From the NCBI RefSeq assembly GCF_002252085.1, contig NZ_NEEY01000015.1, positions 1 through 36,254 on the forward strand: a stretch of DNA of 36,254 nucleotides, in the 5' to 3' direction. Origin of the DNA: Aerococcus sp. 1KP-2016. GTDB taxonomy: Bacteria; Bacillota; Bacilli; Lactobacillales; Aerococcaceae. The position numbers and the translations under genes were made by a program. Position 1 is the stretch's first letter. Each line of letters opens with the position of its first letter. Below, piece by piece: positions 9,093-20,881 of the stretch. Under the pieces are notes generated by a model. It was not told the origin of the DNA, did not search any database, and worked only from the letters and a program-made list of their open reading frames with translations.

Positions 9093-10214
9093 GTGACTTT
9101 AACAACAAATGATTTTGATTTTGATTTGCCAGAAGAATTAATTGCTCAAGTACCAATTGAGGATCGCCTGGCAAGTCGTTTACTCAAATTAGATGCCCAA
9201 TCAGGTGAATTTACGGATGGTCATTTTCCAGATATTGCTAGCGAATTAAATCCTGGGGATGTCTTGGTATTAAATAATACCCGAGTTTTACCTGCGCGAT
9301 TACACGGAATTAGACCTGATACGAGTGGCCATGTTGAGGTATTATTATTAAACAATATTTCAGGTGACCGATGGGAAACCTTAGTAAAACCAGCACGCCG
9401 CATCTATGTAGGTACAGAAATCGTCTTCGGTGATGGTCAATTAAAAGCGGTTGTAACTGAGGTTTTGGAACATGGTGGCCGCATAATTGAATTCCAATAT
9501 GATGGTATTTTCCTAGAGGTATTAGAAGCTTTGGGTGAAATGCCATTGCCACCATACATCAAGGAAAAATTGGATGATCCAGATCGTTATCAAACAGTCT
9601 ATGCCAAAGAAAATGGATCGGCCGCAGCACCCACAGCTGGGTTACATTTTACGCAAGCATTTATGACAGAATTAGCAGCAAAAGGTGTAGAAATCGCCTA
9701 CTTAACACTACATGTTGGACTAGGAACCTTCCGTCCGGTTTCTGTAGATGATATTGATGACCATAAAATGCATTCAGAATTTTATCGTTTAGACGAAATA
9801 AATGCCGAAAAAATCCGCAACGCCAAAGAAAATGGACATAAAGTGGTGGCTGTTGGTACTACCTCTATTCGTACCTTGGAGACAATTGGGACGAAATTTA
9901 AAGGTGAGATTAAAGCTGATTCAGGGTGGACGGATATTTTTATCGCACCAGGTTATACATTTACAGTGGTCGATGCCTTCATTACCAACTTTCATTTACC
10001 AAAATCAACACTAATTATGTTGGTGTCAGCTTTTGCAGGTCGTGATCACGTGCTAATCGCATATCAACATGCAGTGGAAGAGAAGTATCGTTTCTTCTCA
10101 TTCGGTGATGCGATGTTCTTACGCGGACCGCAATTTATTGATCCAGCTTTATCAGCAGAAGATATTGATGCTGCGAAAAATCGTAACCGTCAATTCTTCC
10201 CTGAAGAAGCATAA
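9093..10214 (+). CDS. queA: S-adenosylmethionine:tRNA ribosyltransferase-isomerase QueA
   Basis: Transfers and isomerises the ribosyl moiety of S-adenosylmethionine onto preQ1 in tRNA, giving epoxyqueuosine, the penultimate form of queuosine at the anticodon wobble position. Conserved blocks are all present: [41 protein letters not shown] and [17 protein letters not shown]. The start is GTG 9093, immediately after the ruvB stop, with GGAGG eight bases upstream inside the end of ruvB, so it is coupled to ruvB. At 373 residues it carries a ~29-residue tail beyond the usual FSFGDAMFL ending. ruvAB-queA is a common Lactobacillales order. Confidence 0.96.
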   Translation: MTLTTNDFDFDLPEELIAQVPIEDRLASRLLKLDAQSGEFTDGHFPDIASELNPGDVLVLNNTRVLPARLHGIRPDTSGHVEVLLLNNISGDRWETLVKPARRIYVGTEIVFGDGQLKAVVTEVLEHGGRIIEFQYDGIFLEVLEALGEMPLPPYIKEKLDDPDRYQTVYAKENGSAAAPTAGLHFTQAFMTELAAKGVEIAYLTLHVGLGTFRPVSVDDIDDHKMHSEFYRLDEINAEKIRNAKENGHKVVAVGTTSIRTLETIGTKFKGEIKADSGWTDIFIAPGYTFTVVDAFITNFHLPKSTLIMLVSAFAGRDHVLIAYQHAVEEKYRFFSFGDAMFLRGPQFIDPALSAEDIDAAKNRNRQFFPEEA

Positions 10215-10247
10215 TTTGTACAAAAAGATTGAAAAGGAGGGTGCCTG

Positions 10248-13200
10248 ATGTTTGTACCATTACATGTAAATTCCGCCTATTCCTTACTAACAAGTCCCAT
10301 GTCTGTAGAAGCCTACGTGGCTGCAGGTAAAAAACTTGGTTATACGCATTTGGGTTTAGCTGATATCAATGTGATGTCAGGGGCACTCGCATTTATCCGT
10401 GCTTGCCAAAAACATCATATTCAACCCTTAGTGGGATTGACTGTCCAAATTCAAGTTGACCATATGACAGAAGAAATGGTTATTTTTGCAAAAACTACCA
10501 AGGCTATCAAGATTTGATGGCCCTTTCGTCGTATCTAAAATTAACAGAGAATCCAGGTAAACAAGCTGTCTACGAGCAAATTGCAGCCCATGCTAATGAC
10601 TGGATTCTTATTTTTGCTGCGGTAAATGGTATGCACATGCGCTATTTGAAAATGGATAATGGCAGTATTGATAATCGCCAACTCATGTCTGATTTGGCTT
10701 GGTGGCGGTCCAAAATTGCGAATGGTCAATTGTATATTGGTCTTTCTGCCATAGAGAATGAACGTTTTCATGAAGAAGCCGTGTTGCATTTAGCAAAAAC
10801 GGCAGATATTCCTGTGTTGGCCATGCCGCAGATTCAATATTTACATGCAGATGATTTTTTCACGCAAAAAGTCTTATCAGCCATCGGTGATAACCAACAA
10901 ATGACTGATATCGCAAGCCTTCAACAAATGCAAGGGCACCATTATTTGCGAACCAATGATGCATGGACCACTTTATACCAAGAGGACAAATTAGATGAGG
11001 CATGGAACAATCTGGCGGAAATTGTAGCAAGTGTTCGTTTGGAGACGCCTGAAGCCAAAACTTTGTTACCTAAATATGTGATTCCTGAGGATTTCTCAGA
11101 CACAAAATCCTATTTACGTGCCTTGGCACAAGCCGGATTAGAGGCTAGGGTGAGCCATCATGGACCTGAATATCAAGAACGTTTAGATTATGAATTAGGG
11201 GTTATCCATGATATGGGTTTTGATGATTATTTCCTAATTGTCTGGGATGTAATGAACTATGCCCATCAACATGATATTCAAACGGGACCTGGACGTGGAT
11301 CGGCAGCAGGTGCATTAGTGGCCTATGTCTTGAAAATTACGGATGTTGATCCGATTGCCAATGATTTGCTGTTTGAACGTTTTTTGAATCCAGAAAGACA
11401 AAATATGCCGGATATTGATTTGGATTTCCCAGATGATAAACGCCAAGATGTATTAAATTATGTCTACCGGAAATATGGGGCCAATCATGTGGCACAAATC
11501 GCTACATTTGGTACTTTTGGGGCACGACAAGCCTTACGAAATGTTGGATCAGTATTTGGTAAAGCCCAAGTAACACTTTCAGAGTGGGCGAATACAGTTG
11601 GCAACAATCCGAATATTCCATCAGAAAATTTAAGTGAGGTTTATGAAAAATCACCTAAATTGAAAGAACTTATCGCTAAGGAAGAGATGGGACAATTATG
11701 GTTTGACACAGCCCGAAAATTGGAAGGCTTACCGCGTCATGTATCGACGCATGCAGCTGGGGTTGTCATCTCAGATCAACCATTAACATTGTATACACCG
11801 CTGCAGACTTCATCAACGCACATACCGAATACCCAATATACTATGGGGGATGTCGAAGCAGTTGGCTTGCTGAAAGTCGATTTTTTAAGTTTATCCAATT
11901 TAACGATATTACATGACGCACTGGAGGCTATCCATAGATTAACAGGCAGCAAATTAAATGCCTTAGATATTCCATTGGATGATGGTAAAACATTTGCTCT
12001 TTTCCGTAAAGCAGACACTAATGGGGTGTTCCAGTTTGAATCAGATGGTATCAAAAATGTGTTGAAACAAGTGGCGCCAACTTCAATTGAAGACATTGTA
12101 GCTGTTAACGCGCTTTTTAGGCCAGGACCAGTCCAGCAAATACCACATTTTGTCGCTAGAAAGCACGGGCGTGAACCAATTATCTATCCGCATCCAGATT
12201 TAATCGAGATTTTATCACCTACATATGGCATCATGGTATACCAAGAACAAGTTATGCAGGTAACCCAAAAAATTGCGGGTTTTAGTTTGGGAGAAGCCGA
12301 TATTCTGCGTAGAGCCATTGGTAAAAAGAAACACGAAACAATTGATACGATGCGTCAGAAATTTGTTCAAGGTGCAGTACAAGAGGGTTATGAAGAAAAT
12401 ACTGCAATTCAAATTTATGACTACATTGAAGCATTTGCAAATTATGGTTTTAACAAATCACATTCTTTTGCCTATTCTTACTTGGCTTATCAATTAGCAT
12501 GGATTAAAGCGAATTATCCTGTCGCATTTTACTTTGGTAATTTAAAACATACTCGGATTTACGATAAAAAAGGGAAGAATCTCATTCTTGAAGCCAAAAG
12601 CCATGGCGTAACGGTGATAAATCCAGACATTCAAAGTTCCTATTATGGATTAAGTGTCGTTGATGCCCATCAACTACGGTTAGGTTTAGGGGATATACGG
12701 GGTATTCCTAAACGAGCAATCGAAGAAATTATTGAAAATCGCGAAATTGACGGTCCCTTTAAAGATTTCAATGATTTCATCCAACGTCTAGGGAAATTAT
12801 CCTTAAAAGAAGATATATTGATTAAATTGGCCCAAGCTGGTGCCCTAGATTCGTTTGGCTATAACCGACGAACATTAGAACTAGAAGCCATTCCCAAAAT
12901 GATAACGCATGAACAACTTTTCCATAAGGATCAGCAGCTACAAACATCTTTGTTAGGGGACGATGATTTATCTACTTTATTTGCACCCAAAATCGATAAA
13001 ATTGATGAATTTGATCAACATACCTTAATCGAAAATGAAATGGCTACACTGGGACAAGCTTTGTCTATTAACCTCTTTGAGGATTTCGAGCAATTCTATC
13101 AGTCAGGTGCCATTCAATATATTGAAAATTTGAAAGCAAATGATAAAGCCTATTTTATTGGAGAAGTAACCTCCGTCAAAAGAATTACGACCAAGAAGAA

Positions 13201-13720
13201 TCAACCAATGGCCTTTGTGACGATTGAAGATCAAACAGGTCAAGTATCAGTAACTGCCTTTCCTGAACCTTACATTGCTTACGCGAAACAATTGAATCAA
13301 GGGAACACCTTGCTTGTCTATGGCCAGACACAAATGCGAAACGACGAGCTACAAGTTGTCCTAACCAAAGGCTGGCCTTTGGATGAGCAAACCCAAGCCT
13401 ATCTGATGAAATTGGCTAAGCAAGTGGGTCATCATCCTGAGGCAACTAAGCCATTTGTGAACGACACAAAACAAGATGCTGCCCCTGTAATAGGTAAAAA
13501 ATGTTATATTCGTGTCAAGGATAAAAATACCGCTAGCGCATTAAAAGGTGAATTATTGTCCGTGATTGGTCGCCATCCGGGTTCAATTCGGATGCATTTT
13601 ACCATTCAAGATAGTCAAGAAAACTACTGGCTAGCACCAAAGTATGCTATTGATGGAAGTCAGGAAGCAATCGCTTATCTGATAGAGGTCTATGGACCAG
13701 AAAATGTGGTTGTCAAATAA
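10248..13720 (+). CDS. dnaE: DNA polymerase III alpha subunit DnaE (frame broken near 10490)
   Basis: Replicative C-family polymerase (DnaE type, used in Gram-positives alongside PolC). Two frames together encode a complete ~1157-residue protein. Codons 1-~81 are read from ATG 10248, which has AAGGAGGG upstream. The frame then hits TGA at 10515, while the continuation is in the -1 frame through to 13720. One extra A in the five-A run at 10490-10494 restores AKNYQGYQDLMALSSYL. The PHP domain is degenerate (HVNSAYS and ADINV in place of metal ligands). The polymerase core has GPGRGSAAGA and the catalytic PDIDLDFPDD (about 388-397), followed by HhH and a C-terminal OB fold. A homopolymer sequencing error is likelier than a real mutation in this gene. 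Confidence 0.93.
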
Positions 13721-13762
13721 TCACTTGGTACATGTACAATTTTGCACAAAATAAGAAAACGT

Positions 13763-13791
13763 AAGACATTAGCCATGAATAATGGTAGAAT
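13763..13791 (+). promoter_or_regulatory. Candidate pfkA-pyk promoter
   Basis: An AAGACA -35 (13763-13768) and a TAGAAT -10 (13786-13791) lie 17 bases apart, with TGG before the -10 giving an extended -10 element. It lies 32 bases before the pfkA start and would serve pfkA and pyk. A GTACATGTAC palindrome about 30 bases upstream is of unknown meaning. Confidence 0.5.
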
Positions 13792-13814
13792 AAGACTGTA
13801 AATAAATTAATTGA

Positions 13815-14792
<978 letters not shown>

Positions 14793-14827
14793 TATTTTCT
14801 AAGACAAGAAAGGATGCATTAATCATT

Positions 14828-16591
14828 ATGGAAAAAAACACCAAGATTGTATGTACCATCGGACCAGCATCAGAATCAGTAGAAACATTAGTTAAACTTA
14901 TTGAGTCAGGTATGAACGTTGCACGTTTAAACTTCTCACATGGTGACCACGAAGAACATTTAGCACGAATCAATAATATTCGTGAAGCATCAAAAATTAC
15001 CGGCCGTCGCGTAGCTATCTTATTAGATACAAAAGGTCCTGAAATTCGTACAAACAACATGAAAGATCACAAACCTGTAACTTTAGAAAAAGGTTCTGAA
15101 GTACGTGTTGCAATGCATGAAGTGGAAGGGGACGCAAGTAAATTCTCTATCACTTACACTGAATTAATTAATGATGTTGCTGAAGGGTCTCATATCTTAA
15201 TCGATGATGGTTTGGTTGACTTATTAGTTACTGCTATTGATACTGAAAATAACGAAATCGTTACTGAAGTTCAAAATACAGGAATCATCAAAGACAAAAA
15301 AGGTGTTAACGTTCCAGGTGTATCTATTCAATTACCTGGTATCACTGATAAAGATGCAAGCGATATTCGTTTCGGTTTAGAAAACGACATCGACTATATT
15401 GCAGCTTCATTCGTTCGTAAAGCTAGTGATGTCTTAGAAATTCGTGAAATTTTAGAAGAAACTGGTAACGAAAGCGTTCAAATTATCCCTAAAATTGAAA
15501 GCCAAGAAGGTGTAGATAACTTAGCAGAAATTTTATCTGTATCTGATGGTTTAATGGTCGCCCGTGGTGACTTAGGGGTAGAAATTCCAGCTGAACAAGT
15601 ACCAATCGTTCAAAAAGACATGATTCGTCAATGTAATTTAGCTGGTAAACCAGTTATTACTGCGACTCAAATGTTAGACTCTATGCAACGTAACCCACGT
15701 CCTACACGTGCAGAAGCATCTGACGTTGCCAACGCTATCTTAGATGGTACAGACGCAATTATGCTTTCAGGTGAAACAGCTGCTGGTGACTATCCAGTTG
15801 AATCTGTTCAAACAATGAACCGTATTGCTTTAGTTACTGAAGGTCAAGCTTTATCTAAGACAAAAATTGGCGATTTAAAACGTGATGATTCTGACATGGC
15901 AGAAGCTATCAGCCAATCTGTTGCTTATACAGCTCGTAGCTTACAAGTTTCTACAATTGTAGCTGCAACTGAATCAGGTCACACAGCTAAAATGATTTCT
16001 AAATATCGTCCAGACGCTAAAATTATTGCTTTAACTTTCTCTGAAAGCCAAGCACGTAAATTAGTATTAGCATGGGGTGTTGAACCATTTGTTGTTGAAA
16101 AACCAACTTCAACAGATGAAATGATGTCACTAGCTGGTACTGTTGCTAAAGATTCAGGTTACGCTAAAGACGGCGATTTAATTATTATCTCAGCTGGTGT
16201 ACCAGTTGGTGAAAAAGGTACAACAAACTTAATGAAGATCCAAGTAATTGGTGAAAAATTAGTTTCTGGTACTGGTATCGGTGAAAAATCTGTTGTTGGA
16301 CATGCAGTAATTGCTACTGATGCAGCAACTGCTAACGCTAACGTAAAACCAAACTCAGTATTAGTAGTAAACAATACTGATAATGACTACAACGACGCAA
16401 TTAAAACTGCTGCCGCTGTAATCGTTGAAAAAGGTGGTTTAACTAGCCATGCAGCTGTATTAGGTATCGAAAATGGTGTGCCAGTTATCGTTGGTGCAAC
16501 TGACGCTACTTCAGCAATTCAAAATGGTCAATTAGTAACAGTTGATGCTCGTCGCGGTATTGTATACGCTGGCGCAACAACAACTATCTAA
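14828..16591 (+). CDS. pyk: Pyruvate kinase with C-terminal PEP-utiliser domain
   Basis: Converts phosphoenolpyruvate and ADP to pyruvate and ATP. The intact 587-residue protein begins with the TIM-barrel entry motif CTIGPAS and has the active-site signature [20 protein letters not shown] and [11 protein letters not shown]. The extra ~110 residues at the end contain the [15 protein letters not shown] signature of the phosphohistidine domain of PEP-utilising enzymes, as in Bacillus and many Lactobacillales pyruvate kinases. It lies 35 bases after pfkA. The ribosome binding site AAAGGATG is rather far (about 12 bases) from the ATG. An intrinsic terminator follows, so pfkA-pyk is the unit. Codon use looks biased to few codons, as expected for a highly expressed gene. 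Confidence 0.96.
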   Translation: MEKNTKIVCTIGPASESVETLVKLIESGMNVARLNFSHGDHEEHLARINNIREASKITGRRVAILLDTKGPEIRTNNMKDHKPVTLEKGSEVRVAMHEVEGDASKFSITYTELINDVAEGSHILIDDGLVDLLVTAIDTENNEIVTEVQNTGIIKDKKGVNVPGVSIQLPGITDKDASDIRFGLENDIDYIAASFVRKASDVLEIREILEETGNESVQIIPKIESQEGVDNLAEILSVSDGLMVARGDLGVEIPAEQVPIVQKDMIRQCNLAGKPVITATQMLDSMQRNPRPTRAEASDVANAILDGTDAIMLSGETAAGDYPVESVQTMNRIALVTEGQALSKTKIGDLKRDDSDMAEAISQSVAYTARSLQVSTIVAATESGHTAKMISKYRPDAKIIALTFSESQARKLVLAWGVEPFVVEKPTSTDEMMSLAGTVAKDSGYAKDGDLIIISAGVPVGEKGTTNLMKIQVIGEKLVSGTGIGEKSVVGHAVIATDAATANANVKPNSVLVVNNTDNDYNDAIKTAAAVIVEKGGLTSHAAVLGIENGVPVIVGATDATSAIQNGQLVTVDARRGIVYAGATTTI

Positions 16592-16635
16592 TTCACTTTC
16601 TTTCATCGACACACATTGAATATTCAGACATTTGA

Positions 16636-16676
16636 TAAAAAGGTGGTTGGGCATAAAATCCCAATCACCTTTTTTA
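16636..16676 (+). terminator. Intrinsic terminator after pyk
   Basis: AAAAAGGTGGTTGGG and CCCAATCACCTTTTTT form a stem with one mismatch around a CATAAAAT loop, followed by a T-run. It ends the pfkA-pyk unit. Confidence 0.85.
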
Positions 16677-16710
16677 TGTTTTTTTCATTATTTTCTAATT
16701 ATTTTGTAAA

Positions 16711-16716
16711 TATAAT
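16711..16716 (+). promoter_or_regulatory. Candidate -10 box for the aro operon
   Basis: A perfect TATAAT lies 66 bases before the aroC ATG and behind the pyk terminator. The -35 region upstream is only T-rich without a clear TTGACA match, so this is moderate to weak. Confidence 0.4.
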
Positions 16717-16781
16717 TGCCCCAATGTTAATTTAAGGATAAAATGATACAGAGACTAAAGAATATTAGGGGGAAACAGTAC

Positions 16782-17978
16782 ATGTTACGTTTCATTACTG
16801 CTGGAGAATCACATGGTCCTTTAGAAACAGCGATCATTGAGGGTGTACCAGCCAACTTACCAATCGACATAGAGAAAATTAACGAAAACCTTGCACGACG
16901 CCAAATGGGTTATGGTGCAGGAAACCGTATGAAAATTGAACGTGATGAAGTCCGTATCACATCAGGTGTGCGTCACGGGAAAACATTAGGTTCACCAATT
17001 ACTTTGATTGTTGAAAATCGAGACTTCAAAAAGTGGACTGAAATTATGAGCGCTGATGATGTTGAAGACGGTATTAAAAAACGTCGTACCGTTCATCATC
17101 CCCGTCCTGGTCACGCTGATTTGGTCGGTGGTATTAAATATCATTTTAAAGATTTACGTAATGTATTAGAACGTTCTTCAGCACGTGAAACAACCATGCG
17201 TGTAGCAGTTGGTTCAATTGCAGAACAATTATTAGAAGGTTTAGGCATTAAAGTTATTGCTTACGTAAAAGCACTTGGTGGCGTTGAAGGTAAGGTAGAA
17301 GGATTAGACTTATCACATGATGAGTTACGTCAAAAAACAGATGAATCTGAATTGAAAATGATTGATCCTTCAATTGATGAAGAAATCAAAGCCAAAATTG
17401 ACCAAGCGAAAAAAGATGGTACCACACTTGGTGGGGTTATTGAAGTCATCGCTAAGAACGTACCAGCTGGCCTAGGATCGTACACACACTGGGACAAAAA
17501 ATTAGATGCTAAACTTGTTGGCGCAATGGTATCTATTAATGCCTTCAAAGCCGCTGAAATTGGTGATGGCGTTGAGGTTGCACGTCGTTTCGGAAATGAA
17601 TTAATGGATGAAATCGCCTATTCTGAAACATATGGTTTCTACCGACTAAGCAACCATATGGGTGGTTTAGAAGGTGGTATGACTACAGGTATGCCGATTA
17701 TCGTGCGTGGTTACAAGAAACCAATTCCAACACAATACCATCCATTACAATCAGTGGATATTTACAGCAAAGAACCATACAAGGCCTCAATTGAACGTTC
17801 AGATATCACGGCTGTTCCACGTGCTGCAATTATTGGTGAAACCGTCATTGCGATGGAATTAGCACAAGCTATTTTAGAGAAATTCCCACATGATGACTAC
17901 AATGAATTAATTAAAGCAGTAGAAGCTTACCGTGAATACGCGAAAAACCCTGATATGTGGCAAACAGAAGGAGAGTAA
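16782..17978 (+). CDS. aroC: Chorismate synthase AroC
   Basis: Last enzyme of the shikimate pathway: FMN-dependent conversion of 5-enolpyruvylshikimate 3-phosphate to chorismate, the branch point to aromatic amino acids and folate. The 398-residue protein starts MLRFITAGESHGP, the family's signature N-terminus, and contains RRQMGYGAGNRM, HHPRPGHADL, RSSARETTMRVA and the C-terminal RSDITAVPRAAIIGE block. I start at ATG 16782 behind AGGGGG because an in-frame ATG at 16743 would add 13 residues not seen in the family. aroA starts six bases after the stop, so aroC-aroA-aroK are one operon. Confidence 0.96.
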   Translation: MLRFITAGESHGPLETAIIEGVPANLPIDIEKINENLARRQMGYGAGNRMKIERDEVRITSGVRHGKTLGSPITLIVENRDFKKWTEIMSADDVEDGIKKRRTVHHPRPGHADLVGGIKYHFKDLRNVLERSSARETTMRVAVGSIAEQLLEGLGIKVIAYVKALGGVEGKVEGLDLSHDELRQKTDESELKMIDPSIDEEIKAKIDQAKKDGTTLGGVIEVIAKNVPAGLGSYTHWDKKLDAKLVGAMVSINAFKAAEIGDGVEVARRFGNELMDEIAYSETYGFYRLSNHMGGLEGGMTTGMPIIVRGYKKPIPTQYHPLQSVDIYSKEPYKASIERSDITAVPRAAIIGETVIAMELAQAILEKFPHDDYNELIKAVEAYREYAKNPDMWQTEGE

Positions 17979-17984
17979 TCATCC

Positions 17985-19268
17985 ATGAAAGAACTATTAA
18001 CCAATGCCAATCGCATACAAGGTGAAATTGTGATTCCTGGGGATAAATCGATTTCCCACCGTTCAATCATGTTTGCAGCAATTGCTCATGGTACCAGCAA
18101 AATTACGGGTTTCTTGCATGCAGAGGACTGTATCTCAACCATGAATATTTTCCGTAGTCTGGGTGTACAGATTGATGAATTAGAAGATGGTTCAGTGGTT
18201 GTTCATGGTAAAGGGATAGAAGGCTTACAAGCGCCAAATGGGGCTTTAGATGCTGGTAATTCTGGTACAACGATGCGTTTATTAGCCGGTTTATTTTCAG
18301 GATTTCCCTTTAAATTGAAAATGATTGGTGATGCATCCTTGTCTAAACGTCCAATGAATCGGGTCATGATTCCATTACGCCAAATGGGTGCCTCTATTTC
18401 TGGTTCTGAGGGCAGCGAATTTGCACCATTATACATCCAACCGGTAGACCATTTAAATGCGATTGAATATGATATGCCAGTTGCTTCTGCCCAAGTAAAA
18501 TCATCTATCCTTCTGGCTGGTTTATCAGCTAAAGGCACAACCATTATTCACGAAAAAGAAAAATCAAGAGATCACACGGAACGCATGTTACGTCAATTTG
18601 GCGTGAATATTGAAGTGAATGATAAAGACATTTCACTTGAAGGTGGCCAAACATTGACAGCTAGTGACGTGCAAGTACCTGCTGATATTTCTTCAGCGGC
18701 TTTCTTTATTGTGGCGGCCTTATTAGTGAAAGACAGTCAATTGCGCATGCCGAATGTTGGTTTAAATCCAACACGTGCAGGTATCATTCAAGTTTTAAAA
18801 GACATGGGTGGCTTGATTGAAACAAATTATAAGGCAACGGGCTTAAGTGCTGATTTAACAGTTCGTTCAAGTGTTTTAAAAGGAACTGAATTTGGTGGCG
18901 ATATCATTCCTACCCTAATCGATGAAATTCCGATTATCGCACTTGCAGCAACGCAAGCTGAAGGGCAGACGATTATCCGTGATGCACAAGAATTGAAGGT
19001 TAAGGAAACTGATCGTATACAAGTAACGGCACAAGAATTAAATAAAATGGGTGCCAATATTATTGAAACGGAAGATGGTATGATTATTACAGGTCCTACA
19101 CAATTGCATGCAGCAGATGTTGATAGCCACGGTGACCATCGAATCGGTATGATGCTGCAAATTGCAGCCTTACTGGTTGAAGAAGGTACGGTTCATTTAA
19201 CAGATGCAGAAGCCGTAAACATCTCATTTCCAAGCTTCTTTGATGATTTAGCTCGGATCGTCGACTAA
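17985..19268 (+). CDS. aroA: 3-phosphoshikimate 1-carboxyvinyltransferase (EPSP synthase) AroA
   Basis: Joins shikimate 3-phosphate and PEP to form EPSP, the substrate of AroC. The 427-residue protein has the PEP/shikimate-site motifs GDKSISHRS near the N-terminus, LDAGNSGTTMRLL (about 87-99), RPMNRV, SSAAFFIVAALL, the catalytic DEIPIIALAATQAEG and LKVKETDRI. The length is normal. The ATG is preceded by GGAGAG at a slightly long spacing. aroK follows 33 bases to the TTG or ATG region, completing three consecutive late steps of chorismate synthesis. aroB, aroD, aroE and the DAHP synthase are not in the window. Confidence 0.96.
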   Translation: MKELLTNANRIQGEIVIPGDKSISHRSIMFAAIAHGTSKITGFLHAEDCISTMNIFRSLGVQIDELEDGSVVVHGKGIEGLQAPNGALDAGNSGTTMRLLAGLFSGFPFKLKMIGDASLSKRPMNRVMIPLRQMGASISGSEGSEFAPLYIQPVDHLNAIEYDMPVASAQVKSSILLAGLSAKGTTIIHEKEKSRDHTERMLRQFGVNIEVNDKDISLEGGQTLTASDVQVPADISSAAFFIVAALLVKDSQLRMPNVGLNPTRAGIIQVLKDMGGLIETNYKATGLSADLTVRSSVLKGTEFGGDIIPTLIDEIPIIALAATQAEGQTIIRDAQELKVKETDRIQVTAQELNKMGANIIETEDGMIITGPTQLHAADVDSHGDHRIGMMLQIAALLVEEGTVHLTDAEAVNISFPSFFDDLARIVD

Positions 19269-19301
19269 ATTCATCATTTCAAAGAGGAGGTTTTGAAAGA
19301 A

Positions 19302-19817
19302 ATGCCAATCATTTTAACTGGGTTTATGGGTGTGGGAAAAACCACCGTTGGACGGGCCTTAGCTGAAGATTTAGCTATTCCTTTTGTAGACATGGATACC
19401 TATATCGAAGAACAGGCAGGTAAATCAATTTCAGATATATTTGCTGAAGGTGGGGAAAGTCATTTTCGCCAAATTGAATTAGCTGTATTAAAATCCTTAC
19501 TACAAAATCCGGATTTAAACCAAGCTGTCATCTCAACAGGTGGTGGTGTCGTTGAAACAGCCGAATGTCGTCAATTGTTAAAAGAGCAAGACCAGGTATT
19601 CTATATGCAAGATGTATTTGAAACATCTTGGCGTAGAATTAGTCGCCATAATCCCGCAAAAGTGCAAAGACCGTTGGTGAAGGTAAATACGAGAGAAGAA
19701 ATGTTAGCAAAATACAATCGACGCATTCCTTTGTATATAGAAACAGCTAATTTCACCTTGGATGTGCAAAAATCCAATGCTTTTCAAACTGCAAAAACCA
19801 TTCAAAGATATCTATAA
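19302..19817 (+). CDS. aroK: Shikimate kinase AroK
   Basis: Phosphorylates shikimate with ATP to give the AroA substrate. The 171-residue P-loop kinase shows Walker A GFMGVGKT at 7-14, the DMDTYIE shikimate-binding segment, FAEGGESHFRQIE and STGGGVVE, and a short LID with RPLVKV. I use ATG 19302; a TTG at 19293 lies only two bases from the AAAGAGGAGG ribosome binding site, whereas the ATG is 11 bases away, so the start is not fully decided. It is the last gene of the aro operon and is followed by a hairpin and T-run. Confidence 0.94.
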   Translation: MPIILTGFMGVGKTTVGRALAEDLAIPFVDMDTYIEEQAGKSISDIFAEGGESHFRQIELAVLKSLLQNPDLNQAVISTGGGVVETAECRQLLKEQDQVFYMQDVFETSWRRISRHNPAKVQRPLVKVNTREEMLAKYNRRIPLYIETANFTLDVQKSNAFQTAKTIQRYL

Positions 19818-19820
19818 ATT

Positions 19821-19872
19821 AGAAAGTTGGTCTCATTAGGACGTGTGTCTGCTGGGGCTAACTTTCTTTTTG
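19821..19872 (+). terminator. Terminator after aroK with unusually long loop
   Basis: AGAAAGTT (19821-19828) pairs with AACTTTCT (19860-19867), followed by TTTTTG. The 31-base loop can form small internal pairs. It probably ends the aro operon. Confidence 0.65.
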
Positions 19873-19901
19873 TTTACCTTTAGCTCGAAATAACGTATAA
19901 T
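19873..19901 (+). promoter_or_regulatory. cvfB-xerD promoter
   Basis: A TTTACC -35 (19873-19878) and a perfect TATAAT -10 (19896-19901) are exactly 17 bases apart, directly behind the aroK terminator and about 87 bases before cvfB. Confidence 0.65.
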
Positions 19902-19988
19902 CAATTGTTTATAACAATAAGCTGCGGCCAAGTGTTCATGAGATATGATACAATAACAAGAGAAACAAAGCCTTAAAGGAGATAGAAT

Positions 19989-20849
19989 ATGAGCGTAGAA
20001 CTAGGAACTGTGACAAGTGCATTGGTGATTGACCAAAATGATAAATATTATTCAGTTCAAAAAGATGGTATTACCTACCAATTAGATAAAACAGAAGGCG
20101 ACCATGCCATTGGTGATGCTGTCCTGGGTTTTATATATGAAAACATGAAACACAACAAGATGATGACAACTAAATTACCAGACGTTCGTCAAGATCGTTA
20201 CGGTTGGTCAACCGTAACCATGGTACGTAAAGACTTAGGTGTATTTGTCGACATTGGTTTGCCAGATAAAGAAATCGTTATTTCATTAGACGATCTACCA
20301 AGTGAAAAACACTTGTGGCCTAAAAAAGATGATCGTTTGTTTATTCGACTAGAAGTCGATGCTAAAGACCGCGTTTGGGGTAAATTAGCAGATGATTCTA
20401 TTTTTCAACAAATTACGAATAAACTTTCACCACAATCAAAATCTTGGACAAACCAAGAAGTAAAAGGGACTGTTTACCATGCTAAAATCGTGGGTACATA
20501 CGTGATTACTGACGATTATTTCTTAGCCTTCATTCATGAAAGTGAACGTTTGGAAGAGCCGCGTTTAGGCCAAGAAGTTGAAGGCCGCGTTATTGGTATC
20601 GGTCAAAATGGTAACTTGAACATTTCATTGAAGCCTTTAGCATACACAGTTATTTCTGAAGATGCACAAATGATTTTAGCCTTATTAGAACGTTCAGATA
20701 ACCACTTCTTACCATATCATGACAAATCTAATCCGGATGATATCCGTAGCTACTTTGGTATTTCAAAAGCACAATTTAAACGCGCTGTGGGTAACTTGTT
20801 GAAAAACAAACAAATAGAACAAGTAGACGGCGGAATCAAACTGAAATAA
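19989..20849 (+). CDS. cvfB: S1-domain RNA-binding protein, CvfB family
   Basis: A 286-residue member of the CvfB (conserved virulence factor B; YitL in Bacillus) family of small RNA-binding regulators. Visible parts are an N-terminal S1-like beta domain, a second S1 domain beginning near KDLGVFVDIGLPDKEIVISLDDLP (about 80-104), a third around GTVYHAKIVGTYVITDD and GQEVEGRVIGIGQNGNLNISL, and a C-terminal winged helix (YFGISKAQFKRAVGNLLKNK) ending GGIKLK. AAAGGAGA lies before the ATG. xerD follows 32 bases on, an arrangement common in Lactobacillales. The molecular target in this organism cannot be told from the sequence. Confidence 0.88.
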   Translation: MSVELGTVTSALVIDQNDKYYSVQKDGITYQLDKTEGDHAIGDAVLGFIYENMKHNKMMTTKLPDVRQDRYGWSTVTMVRKDLGVFVDIGLPDKEIVISLDDLPSEKHLWPKKDDRLFIRLEVDAKDRVWGKLADDSIFQQITNKLSPQSKSWTNQEVKGTVYHAKIVGTYVITDDYFLAFIHESERLEEPRLGQEVEGRVIGIGQNGNLNISLKPLAYTVISEDAQMILALLERSDNHFLPYHDKSNPDDIRSYFGISKAQFKRAVGNLLKNKQIEQVDGGIKLK

Positions 20850-20881
20850 CTTAGTCGACATAGATTAAAGAAGGGATAAAT

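Noticed and set aside
10485-10500. Programmed frameshift in dnaE
   Set aside because: A five-A run without a clear slippery heptamer in the right phase and without a visible stimulatory stem; three other lesions in the same window point to a general deletion problem instead. Kept only as an alternative.
13756-13771. A cre-like (CcpA) site near the pfkA promoter, AGAAAACGTAAGACA
   Set aside because: Too many mismatches in the 3' half of the consensus to call, even though glycolytic genes are common CcpA targets.
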